64,000 nt of DNA from Haematococcus lacustris (lineage: Eukaryota; Chlorophyta; Chlorophyceae; Chlamydomonadales; Haematococcaceae), in contig JASKMD010000026.1 in the NCBI GenBank assembly GCA_030144725.1, positions 8,894,100-8,958,099 of the forward strand, written 5' to 3'. Positions 8,311 to 18,800 of the stretch are shown in pieces (position 1 is the first letter of the stretch; every line of letters starts with the position of its first letter). The position numbers were made by a program, and so were the translations under genes. Under the pieces are notes generated by a model. That model ran no database searches. It saw nothing but the letters and a program-made list of their open reading frames with translations, and had not been told where the DNA came from.

Positions 8311-11300
8311 ATGCAGCCTTACCGCCTTGAATGCGGGCTCTTGCCAATCTCTCAATCGCTTGGCGCGCCAGACTTTCACCCCTTGTCCCTCGTGAGGCCC
8401 GCTCTCGCCACTGCAGCAGTTGAGAGGGCGGGTGATAAAGGGTTGCGGCCCGCAGGGTCATGCCGAGGACAGCATCACGGATGCAAACATCAAGGAGGGC
8501 TACCGGGACACAGCGGTTGCCTTCGGCATCGAGGAGGCACAAGAGTCTGAACTATCCCTCTTCAGGCCAGCAGTCAATGCAGGGGCTGTGCGCCAGGTAC
8601 AAAGCAGGCAGGGTCCGGGAAGGCCAGCGGGAATGGCAGCATGCTTCTTGCTTTGTGCATATCCACTGTTGCATGCATCATGCAGAGGTTGTACTCCAGC
8701 CTTCAAGCCGCTCAGGCCCAGCAATGCCTGGGGCCCAGCAGCACTGTCAGCCACCAGCCGCCAGCCACAAACCCACCATCGACCGCACCCTGCGTCTTGC
8801 TCAGCACCCGGGAGCGCAGCGAGGAGGAGATCATCGCCTGGCTACGGCAGCTGGCATCCTGCAGATCACCTCACGCCATGGCGGCCAGCCTGCCCAGGTT
8901 CAAATCCCGGTCCCAGCTGTTGCATGGGTTGTGGCATGCACGCGTGCCGTGCTTGCACGCCGTCTGGCTCATCAAGCGCGCATACCAGCACTGGTCACAC
9001 TCAAGCAAGGCTGCAGTGGAGGGGGTGGGCCCTCCCCAAACACCGGACTCTTCCCCACCCCCTTCTCAGCTCTGTGCCATTGCCTGGACGTCAGACATCT
9101 TGGACCTGCTCACCACCCTGCTGCCAGCAGTGTCGGCCAGCATCGCCTGCACCCTGGCTGCCGCCCTGCGCCCCTGTGATGAGAGGGAGGCCCCACAAAA
9201 GCCAGGGTCTGCCCATGCAACAATGCAGCATGGGCTGCATGGAGGAGGGGATCACCCGGCCCCCACCCACATGCTGGCAAGCCAGCGAACATCAGCAGAG
9301 CAGCAGCAGCAGCAGCAGCAGCAGGGGGCAGCTCGTGTGTTGGCTGCAGGCATGCCCAGGGCGCAGGCAGGGAGCCCGGGCCCTGCAGGGGCTGACCCAG
9401 GTGCCCCTGCTGCCCCGGCTGGCGCTGGCAGCAGCAGCGGTGCAGGGGGCTCAGGGGCTGAAGGGCTGACTGTCACCGACCTGCTGGCCTCCAGTTGCGT
9501 GTCCAGCACTGCAGCCGGGGGGGTCCTGGGCGCAGGCTGTGCGGCAGAGACGGCGGCAGCAGCAGCAGCAGCCCACCTCCTAGACCCCGGCCCTGAGGCC
9601 CGGCTGCACTACTACGCCCGCCTGGCCGCCACCAGCTTCGCCCAGGGCATGGCGGACTGCAGCCGGCTCATGGACTGGGTCCAGGGGGAGCTCAAGCACA
9701 GCAGCAGCAGCACCACCACCACCACCCCGGGCGCCAGCAGCAGCATGGGGGGGGAGGCCAGGGGCTCAGGCGGGCCACAGCAGGGGGCAGGGCAGCAGGA
9801 GGGGCTGGCTGACGGCCTGGCGGGTGTGTGGGGTGAGGGAGGGGCCGGGGGCCGCAGCCCTCAGCACCTGGCAGTGCTGGACTACCGCGCCGCCCTGGCC
9901 CTGGACCTGCTGCAGCCCTGCTGGCAGGTGGACCACAGCTGTGTAGACGCCCTGCCCACCCTGCCCACCCTGCCCACCCTGCCCACCCTGCCCACCCTGC
10001 CCACCCTGCCCGTCCTGCCCGTCCTGCTTGCCCCTCCGCCCGCCCGCCCACCTGCCTGCCCAATGCCTCAGCTTGGCTCTCTCAGCATGCAGCATGTGTC
10101 CCACACTGCCACCTTCTCAGGCCCTGCCCTCCCCACCTGCTGCTGTCCCCCCACCTGCCACCCCATGCCTTGCACTCTTTGCTTCCCCCCCTGACCCCCC
10201 ATCACCCCCCTGACCCCCCTTGCACCCTGGACCCCTGCTGCCCTCCTCCGCTCCCCACCCCCCCCACGCTGGCCGCTGCGGGCCTGCCCTGCAGACGCTG
10301 GCCCTGAGTCCTGCCGGCGCCAAGCAGCTGGTCAGCAGCCTGATGGGCTTCCTAGCAGCCACACGCACCCGCGCCTGCGCCCTGGCCCTGGCCCCACCGC
10401 CCCCCACCCCCCACCCCCCTAGCCCCAGCACCCCTCCCCCACCATGCCAGCCCCTTGCCGGCCCGGGTGTGACCCCCAGCGCCAGTCACACGTTTGCGTA
10501 CCTCACACAGTGTGGGGGTCACAGCCAGGTGGTGCACCTGAGGGGCCGAGTGGTTGCGCTGCTGGGGGAGGCGGCTGGCCTAGTGCCCTCCACGCTGCTG
10601 GCCCTGGACTGCCTGCCGCTGCTGGCGGCTGAGGCAGCGCTGGACTGCTGCCTGCAGGGGGGAGGGGCAGGGGCCAGGGGGTATGCAGAGGAGGAGGGGC
10701 AGGGGCAGGGTGGGGGCAGGCAGGCAAATGGAGTCATGGGCAGCAGCAGCAGCAGCAGCAGCAGCCCCCCCAGCCTGGTGGGCCCCCTGACCCCCATCCG
10801 GCTGGCCAATGTGTTCCGCACCCACCTCTCATGCAAGGACTTCTTCCACCAGGTGCTGTCCAGCATTACCTGCTCTGCCGGGGCTGGTGCTGGGCACATG
10901 CTGGCGGGGCGCAGCAGCAGCTTCAGGAGTGAGTGCAGCAGCAGCAGCAGGAGGAGGAGGAGGAAAAGGGGGAGGAGGAGGAGAAGGAGCAGCAGCAGCA
11001 GCAGCAGCCGCAGCAGCAGCGGCGGGCAGCCCCCTTCAGGCAGGCTGGGCGCAAGGTGGAGATTTGCATGCAAGCACGACCCGGGTGGGGAGTGCCAGCT
11101 GCAACGGCATAGGAAGGGAGGGGGGAAGGAAAAGGGGGCGGGCCAGCAGCCCCCCCCCCCCTGGTATCAAGATGAGGTGGGGGGGGCAGGGGCTGACTGA
11201 GGATAGCAGGGGGGCGGGGGGAGGGGGGGGCCAGGCTGAGGGTGGGGGTGCCGTCCCAGGTGGCCACGCAGGTTGTAGAGGTGGTAGGGGGGGGACCAGG

Positions 11301-11813
11301 GCGGGGGGTCCAAGGCAGCAGGGCGCCTGGCCCTACTGCGCCGCCTGGCTGCCCTGCTCAGCCGCCAAACCGCTTTGGAGGGCGCTGTGCAGTTAAGGTG
11401 TGGAAGGGGGTGCAGGCAGGGGCAGCAGGGGATACATAGGGCTGCCATGCAAACCTGTTACCCCCTCCCCCTCCCCCTCCCCCTCCCTCCCCCCCTCCCC
11501 CTCCCCCTCCCCCTCCCCCTCCCCCTCCCCCTCCCCCTCCCCCTCCCCCTCCCCCTCCCCCTCCCCCTCCCCCTCCCCCTCCCCCTCCCCCTCCCCCTCC
11601 CCCTCCCCCTCCCCTCCCCCTCCCCCTCCCCCTCCCCCTCCCCCTCCCCCTCCCCCTCCCCCTCCCCCTCCCCCCGCCCAACAGTCTCAGCCGCTGCCTC
11701 CCCCTCCCCTCAGGGTGCTGAGCTTCAGCGACAGTGTGGCTCTGAGGGAGCTGGACAGAGCCCTGGGTGCCGGGGACCTCAAGGCCGGATACAAGCAGCT
11801 CACCAAGTGCATG
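8311..11813 (+). CDS. MED12: Mediator subunit MED12, N-terminal exons
   Basis: MED12 belongs to the Mediator kinase module, which controls RNA polymerase II. Exon 1 (8311-8391): MQPYRLECGLLPISQSLGAP then DFHP, like plant MED12 YKLKCEKEPLNSRLGPPDFHP. Exon 2 (8456-8596): IKEGYRDTAVAFGIEEAQE, like plant YVQHGYKETVEGIEEARE. Exon 3 (8686-9927): RSEEEIIAWLRQL and VPCLHAVWLIKRAYQHW (Med12 domain hallmark), then Gln/Ala/Gly-rich linkers and LHYYARLAATSFAQGMADCS. Further exons begin at 10295 (TLALSPAGAKQLVSSLMGFL) and near 11717 (VLSFSDSVALRELDRALGAG). Lengths of exons 1-3 (81, 141, 1242 nt) are all in phase. Plant MED12 is around 2000 residues; only the first part is here, before the gap and minisatellite. 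Internal junctions after 10.9 kb are uncertain. Confidence 0.85.
9952..10028 (+). repeat. CCCACCCTG minisatellite at the start of a MED12 intron
   Basis: About seven 9-bp units just after the inferred donor at 9928 (CAG|GTGGAC). In frame it would read LPT repeats, but splicing to 10295 removes it. Confidence 0.6.
11460..11675 (+). repeat. CCCCCT hexanucleotide array in a MED12 intron
   Basis: Roughly 35 units of CCCCCT with a few slips, ending at an acceptor (CCAACAG or CCCTCAG) before the exon at about 11717. The array therefore forms the pyrimidine tract of the intron. Confidence 0.85.
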
Positions 11814-12312
11814 GGTCAGTACACCTCACCCCTGGGGCCAGCCAACACCACCTGGCACCTCCTGCCCCTCAACCTAGGGGGGCAGCACTAGGAGGGGGTG
11901 CCGCCTGCTTGTGCCCAGCACTCTTGCGCTGCCCTGTTGTGGTCTGTCCGGCTGCGCCCCACCTGCCCACTCATCCAGCCTCCTGCACTCTCACCTCATC
12001 ACCGCTGCCCATCGTGATCTGCTCCATCAACTTCGTGACCCCCCCCCCCCACACACCCCAGACCTGGGTTCGATTCCTGGACAGGGACTACTTTCTAGCT
12101 TCCTCCTGGCTGCCTATGGACATCCCACCACATGGCCACCCTCACTCGCCTGCGCTGTGGCCCATCACTGCAGTAGTGTGACCAGGGTGAGATGTGTGAG
12201 GGTCTCACCCAGGCAGCTGCTGTGCCAGGCAGCATTGAGCTCGCCCAAGGCGTGTGTGCCTTAGCAAACTGCTGGTTGACGTCAGGAGGGAGGTGGGACG
12301 AGAGTGGCTGAC
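11814..12312. other. region before the assembly gap
   Basis: Probably a MED12 intron or 3' region. An isolated box-B-like word (GGGTTCGATTCC near 12066) is present without a matching box A. No further MED12 exon was recognised. Confidence 0.4.
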
Positions 12313-12812
12313 NNNNNNNNNNNNNNNNNNNNNNNNNNNNNNNNNNNNNNNNNNNNNNNNNNNNNNNNNNNNNNNNNNNNNNNNNNNNNNNNNNNNNNNN
12401 NNNNNNNNNNNNNNNNNNNNNNNNNNNNNNNNNNNNNNNNNNNNNNNNNNNNNNNNNNNNNNNNNNNNNNNNNNNNNNNNNNNNNNNNNNNNNNNNNNNN
12501 NNNNNNNNNNNNNNNNNNNNNNNNNNNNNNNNNNNNNNNNNNNNNNNNNNNNNNNNNNNNNNNNNNNNNNNNNNNNNNNNNNNNNNNNNNNNNNNNNNNN
12601 NNNNNNNNNNNNNNNNNNNNNNNNNNNNNNNNNNNNNNNNNNNNNNNNNNNNNNNNNNNNNNNNNNNNNNNNNNNNNNNNNNNNNNNNNNNNNNNNNNNN
12701 NNNNNNNNNNNNNNNNNNNNNNNNNNNNNNNNNNNNNNNNNNNNNNNNNNNNNNNNNNNNNNNNNNNNNNNNNNNNNNNNNNNNNNNNNNNNNNNNNNNN
12801 NNNNNNNNNNNN
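12313..12812. other. assembly gap of exactly 500 N
   Basis: The round length suggests a scaffold placeholder. It lies at the left edge of the minisatellite, so the true array length is unknown. Confidence 0.95.
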
Positions 12813-15800
12813 AGCAGCAGCAGTGAGGGGGGTGGCACTAGCAGTGAGGGGGGCAGCAGCAGCAGCAGTGAGGGGGGTGGCACTAGCAGTGAGGGGGGCA
12901 GCAGCAGCAGCAGTGAGGGGGGTGGCACTAGCAGTGAGGGGGGCAGCAGCAGCAGCAGTGAGGGGGGTGGCACTAGCAGTGAGGGGGGCAGCAGCAGCAG
13001 CAGCAGTGAGGGGGGTGGCACTAGCAGTGAGGGGGGCAGCAGCAGCAGCAGTGAGGGGGGTGGCACTAGCAGTGAGGGGGGCAGCAGCAGCAGCAGTGAG
13101 GGGGGTGGCACTAGCAGTGAGGGGGGCAGCAGCAGCAGCAGCAGTGAGGGGGGTGGCACTAGCAGTGAGGGGGGCAGCAGCAGCAGCAGTGAGGGGGGTG
13201 GCACTAGCAGTGAGGGGGGCAGCAGCAGCAGCAGCAGTGAGGGGGGTGGCACTAGCAGTGAGGGGGGCAGCAGCAGCAGCAGTGAGGGGGGTGGCACTAG
13301 CAGTGAGGGGGGCAGCAGCAGCAGCAGTGAGGGGGGTGGCACTAGCAGTGAGGGGGCAGCAGCAGCAGCAGCAGTGAGGGGGGTGGCACTAGCAGTGAGG
13401 GGGGCAGCAGCAGCAGCAGTGAGGGGGGTGGCACTAGCAGTGAGGGGGGCAGCAGCAGCAGCAGTGAGGGGGGTGGCACTAGCAGTGAGGGGGGCAGCAG
13501 CAGCAGCAGTGAGGGGGGTGGCACTAGCAGTGAGGGGGGCAGCAGCAGCAGCAGCAGTGAGGGGGGTGGCACTAGCAGTGAGGGGGGCAGCAGCAGCAGC
13601 AGTGAGGGGGGTGGCACTAGCAGTGAGGGGGGCAGCAGCAGCAGCAGTGAGGGGGGTGGCACTAGCAGTGAGGGGGGCAGCAGCAGCAGCAGTGAGGGGG
13701 GTGGCACTAGCAGTGAGGGGGCAGCAGCAGCAGCAGCAGTGAGGGGGGTGGCACTAGCAGTGAGGGGGGCAGCAGCAGCAGCAGTGAGGGGGGTGGCACT
13801 AGCAGTGAGGGGGCGCAGCAGCAGCAGCAGTGAGGGGGGTGGCACTAGCAGTGAGGGGGCAGCAGCAGCAGCAGCAGTGAGGGGGGTGGCACTAGCAGTG
13901 AGGGGGGCAGCAGCAGCAGCAGCAGTGAGGGGGGTGGCACTAGCAGTGAGGGGGGCAGCAGCAGCAGCAGTGAGGGGGGCAGCAGCAGCAGCAGCAGTGA
14001 GGGGGGTGGCACTAGCAGTGAGGGGGGCAGCAGCAGCAGCAGTGAGGGGGGTGGCACTAGCAGTGAGGGGGGCAGCAGCAGCAGCAGTGAGGGGGGTGGC
14101 ACTAGCAGTGAGGGGGGCAGCAGCAGCAGCAGTGAGGGGGGTGGCACTAGCAGTGAGGGGGGCAGCAGCAGCAGCAGCAGTGAGGGGGGTGGCACTAGCA
14201 GTGAGGGGGGCAGCAGCAGCAGCAGTGAGGGGGGTGGCACTAGCAGTGAGGGGGGCAGCAGCAGCAGCAGTGAGGGGGGTGGCACTAGCAGTGAGGGGGG
14301 CAGCAGCAGCAGCAGTGAGGGGGGTGGCACTAGCAGTGAGGGGGGCAGCAGCAGCAGCAGCAGTGAGGGGGGTGGCACTAGCAGTGAGGGGGGCAGCAGC
14401 AGCAGCAGTGAGGGGGGTGGCACTAGCAGTGAGGGGGGCAGCAGCAGCAGCAGTGAGGGGGGTGGCACTAGCAGTGAGGGGGGCGCAGCAGCAGCAGCAG
14501 TGAGGGGGGTGGCACTAGCAGTGAGGGGGGCAGCAGCAGCAGCAGCAGTGAGGGGGGTGGCACTAGCAGTGAGGGGGGCAGCAGCAGCAGCAGTGAGGGG
14601 GGCAGCAGCAGCAGCAGTGAGGGGGGTGGCACTAGCAGTGAGGGGGGCAGCAGCAGCAGCAGTGAGGGGGGTGGCACTAGCAGTGAGGGGGGCAGCAGCA
14701 GCAGCAGTGAGGGGGGTGGCACTAGCAGTGAGGGGGGCAGCAGCAGCAGCAGTGAGGGGGGTGGCACTAGCAGTGAGGGGGGCAGCAGCAGCAGCAGTGA
14801 GGGGGGTGGCACTAGCAGTGAGGGGGGCAGCAGCAGCAGCAGTGAGGGGGGTGGCACTAGCAGTGAGGGGGGCAGCAGCAGCAGCAGCAGTGAGGGGGGT
14901 GGCACTAGCAGTGAGGGGGGCAGCAGCAGCAGCAGTGAGGGGGGTGGCACTAGCAGTGAGGGGGGCAGCAGCAGCAGCAGCAGTGAGGGGGGTGGCACTA
15001 GCAGTGAGGGGGGCAGCAGCAGCAGCAGTGAGGGGGGTGGCACTAGCAGTGAGGGGGGCAGCAGCAGCAGCAGTGAGGGGGGTGGCACTAGCAGTGAGGG
15101 GGGCAGCAGCAGCAGCAGCAGTGAGGGGGGTGGCACTAGCAGTGAGGGGGGCAGCAGCAGCAGCAGTGAGGGGGGTGGCACTAGCAGTGAGGGGGGCAGC
15201 AGCAGCAGCAGCAGTGAGGGGGGTGGCACTAGCAGTGAGGGGGGCAGCAGCAGCAGCAGTGAGGGGGGTGGCACTAGCAGTGAGGGGGGCAGCAGCAGCA
15301 GCAGTGAGGGGGGTGGCACTAGCAGTGAGGGGGGCAGCAGCAGCAGCAGCAGTGAGGGGGGTGGCACTAGCAGTGAGGGGGGCAGCAGCAGCAGCAGTGA
15401 GGGGGGTGGCACTAGCAGTGAGGGGGGCAGCAGCAGCAGCAGCAGTGAGGGGGGTGGCACTAGCAGTGAGGGGGGCAGCAGCAGCAGCAGTGAGGGGGGT
15501 GGCACTAGCAGTGAGGGGGGCAGCAGCAGCAGCAGTGAGGGGGGTGGCACTAGCAGTGAGGGGGGCAGCAGCAGCAGCAGTGAGGGGGGTGGCACTAGCA
15601 GTGAGGGGGGCAGCAGCAGCAGCAGTGAGGGGGGTGGCACTAGCAGTGAGGGGGGCAGCAGCAGCAGCAGTGAGGGGGGTGGCACTAGCAGTGAGGGGGG
15701 CAGCAGCAGCAGCAGTGAGGGGGGTGGCACTAGCAGTGAGGGGGCGCAGCAGCAGCAGCAGTGAGGGGGGTGGCACTAGCAGTGAGGGGGGCAGCAGCAG

Positions 15801-18800
15801 CAGCAGTGAGGGGGGTGGCACTAGCAGTGAGGGGGGCAGCAGCAGCAGCAGTGAGGGGGGTGGCACTAGCAGTGAGGGGGGCAGCAGCAGCAGCAGTGAG
15901 GGGGGTGGCACTAGCAGTGAGGGGGGCAGCAGCAGCAGCAGTGAGGGGGGTGGCACTAGCAGTGAGGGGGGCAGCAGCAGCAGCAGCAGTGAGGGGGGTG
16001 GCACTAGCAGTGAGGGGGGCAGCAGCAGCAGCAGTGAGGGGGGTGGCACTAGCAGTGAGGGGGGCAGCAGCAGCAGCAGTGAGGGGGGTGGCACTAGCAG
16101 TGAGGGGGGCAGCAGCAGCAGCAGTGAGGGGGGTGGCACTAGCAGTGAGGGGGGCAGCAGCAGCAGCAGTGAGGGGGGTGGCACTAGCAGTGAGGGGGGC
16201 AGCAGCAGCAGCAGCAGTGAGGGGGGTGGCACTAGCAGTGAGGGGGGCAGCAGCAGCAGCAGTGAGGGGGGTGGCACTAGCAGTGAGGGGGGCAGCAGCA
16301 GCAGCAGTGAGGGGGGTGGCACTAGCAGTGAGGGGGGCAGCAGCAGCAGCAGTGAGGGGGGTGGCACTAGCAGTGAGGGGGCAGCAGCAGCAGCAGCAGT
16401 GAGGGGGGTGGCACTAGCAGTGAGGGGGGCAGCAGCAGCAGCAGTGAGGGGGGTGGCACTAGCAGTGAGGGGGCGCAGCAGCAGCAGCAGTGAGGGGGGT
16501 GGCACTAGCAGTGAGGGGGGCAGCAGCAGCAGCAGTGAGGGGGGTGGCACTAGCAGTGAGGGGGGCAGCAGCAGCAGCAGCAGTGAGGGGGGTGGCACTA
16601 GCAGTGAGGGGGGCAGCAGCAGCAGCAGCAGTGAGGGGGGTGGCACTAGCAGTGAGGGGGGCAGCAGCAGCAGCAGTGAGGGGGGTGGCACTAGCAGTGA
16701 GGGGGGCAGCAGCAGCAGCAGTGAGGGGGGTGGCACTAGCAGTGAGGGGGGCAGCAGCAGCAGCAGTGAGGGGGGTGGCACTAGCAGTGAGGGGGGCAGC
16801 AGCAGCAGCAGTGAGGGGGGTGGCACTAGCAGTGAGGGGGGCAGCAGCAGCAGCAGTGAGGGGGGTGGCACTAGCAGTGAGGGGGGCAGCAGCAGCAGCA
16901 GTGAGGGGGGTGGCACTAGCAGTGAGGGGGGCAGCAGCAGCAGCAGCAGTGAGGGGGGTGGCACTAGCAGTGAGGGGGGCAGCAGCAGCAGCAGTGAGGG
17001 GGGTGGCACTAGCAGTGAGGGGGGCAGCAGCAGCAGCAGCAGTGAGGGGGGTGGCACTAGCAGTGAGGGGGGCAGCAGCAGCAGCAGTGAGGGGGGTGGC
17101 ACTAGCAGTGAGGGGGGCAGCAGCAGCAGCAGTGAGGGGGGTGGCACTAGCAGTGAGGGGGGCAGCAGCAGCAGCAGTGAGGGGGGTGGCACTAGCAGTG
17201 AGGGGGGCAGCAGCAGCAGCAGCAGTGAGGGGGGTGGCACTAGCAGTGAGGGGGGCAGCAGCAGCAGCAGCAGTGAGGGGGGTGGCACTAGCAGTGAGGG
17301 GGGCAGCAGCAGCAGCAGTGAGGGGGGTGGCACTAGCAGTGAGGGGGGCAGCAGCAGCAGCAGTGAGGGGGGTGGCACTAGCAGTGAGGGGGGCAGCAGC
17401 AGCAGCAGCAGTGAGGGGGGTGGCACTAGCAGTGAGGGGGGCAGCAGCAGCAGCAGTGAGGGGGGTGGCACTAGCAGTGAGGGGGGCAGCAGCAGCAGCA
17501 GTGAGGGGGGTGGCACTAGCAGTGAGGGGGGCAGCAGCAGCAGCAGTGAGGGGGGTGGCACTAGCAGTGAGGGGGGCAGCAGCAGCAGCAGCAGTGAGGG
17601 GGGTGGCACTAGCAGTGAGGGGGGCAGCAGCAGCAGCAGTGAGGGGGGTGGCACTAGCAGTGAGGGGGGCAGCAGCAGCAGCAGTGAGGGGGGTGGCACT
17701 AGCAGTGAGGGGGGCAGCAGCAGCAGCAGCAGTGAGGGGGGTGGCACTAGCAGTGAGGGGGGCAGCAGCAGCAGCAGTGAGGGGGGCAGCAGCAGCAGCA
17801 GCAGTGAGGGGGGTGGCACTAGCAGTGAGGGGGGCAGCAGCAGCAGCAGTGAGGGGGGTGGCACTAGCAGTGAGGGGGGCAGCAGCAGCAGCAGTGAGGG
17901 GGGTGGCACTAGCAGTGAGGGGGGCAGCAGCAGCAGCAGTGAGGGGGGTGGCACTAGCAGTGAGGGGGGCAGCAGCAGCAGCAGTGAGGGGGGTGGCACT
18001 AGCAGTGAGGGGGGCAGCAGCAGCAGCAGCAGTGAGGGGGGTGGCACTAGCAGTGAGGGGGGCAGCAGCAGCAGCAGCAGTGAGGGGGGTGGCACTAGCA
18101 GTGAGGGGGGCAGCAGCAGCAGCAGCAGTGAGGGGGGTGGCACTAGCAGTGAGGGGGGCAGCAGCAGCAGCAGTGAGGGGGGTGGCACTAGCAGTGAGGG
18201 GGGCAGCAGCAGCAGCAGTGAGGGGGGTGGCACTAGCAGTGAGGGGGGCAGCAGCAGCAGCAGTGAGGGGGGTGGCACTAGCAGTGAGGGGGGCAGCAGC
18301 AGCAGCAGTGAGGGGGGTGGCACTAGCAGTGAGGGGGGCAGCAGCAGCAGCAGTGAGGGGGGTGGCACTAGCAGTGAGGGGGGCAGCAGCAGCAGCAGTG
18401 AGGGGGGTGGCACTAGCAGTGAGGGGGGCAGCAGCAGCAGCAGTGAGGGGGGTGGCACTAGCAGTGAGGGGGGCAGCAGCAGCAGCAGTGAGGGGGGTGG
18501 CACTAGCAGTGAGGGGGGCAGCAGCAGCAGCAGCAGTGAGGGGGGTGGCACTAGCAGTGAGGGGGGCAGCAGCAGCAGCAGTGAGGGGGGTGGCACTAGC
18601 AGTGAGGGGGGCAGCAGCAGCAGCAGCAGTGAGGGGGGTGGCACTAGCAGTGAGGGGGGCAGCAGCAGCAGCAGTGAGGGGGGCAGCAGCAGCAGCAGTG
18701 AGGGGGGTGGCACTAGCAGTGAGGGGGGCAGCAGCAGCAGCAGTGAGGGGGGTGGCACTAGCAGTGAGGGGGGCAGCAGCAGCAGCAGTGAGGGGGGTGG

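Noticed and set aside
12050..12085. Possible tRNA gene (GGGTTCGATTCC)
   Set aside because: A box-B-like word alone; no box A at the right distance and no acceptor or anticodon stem.
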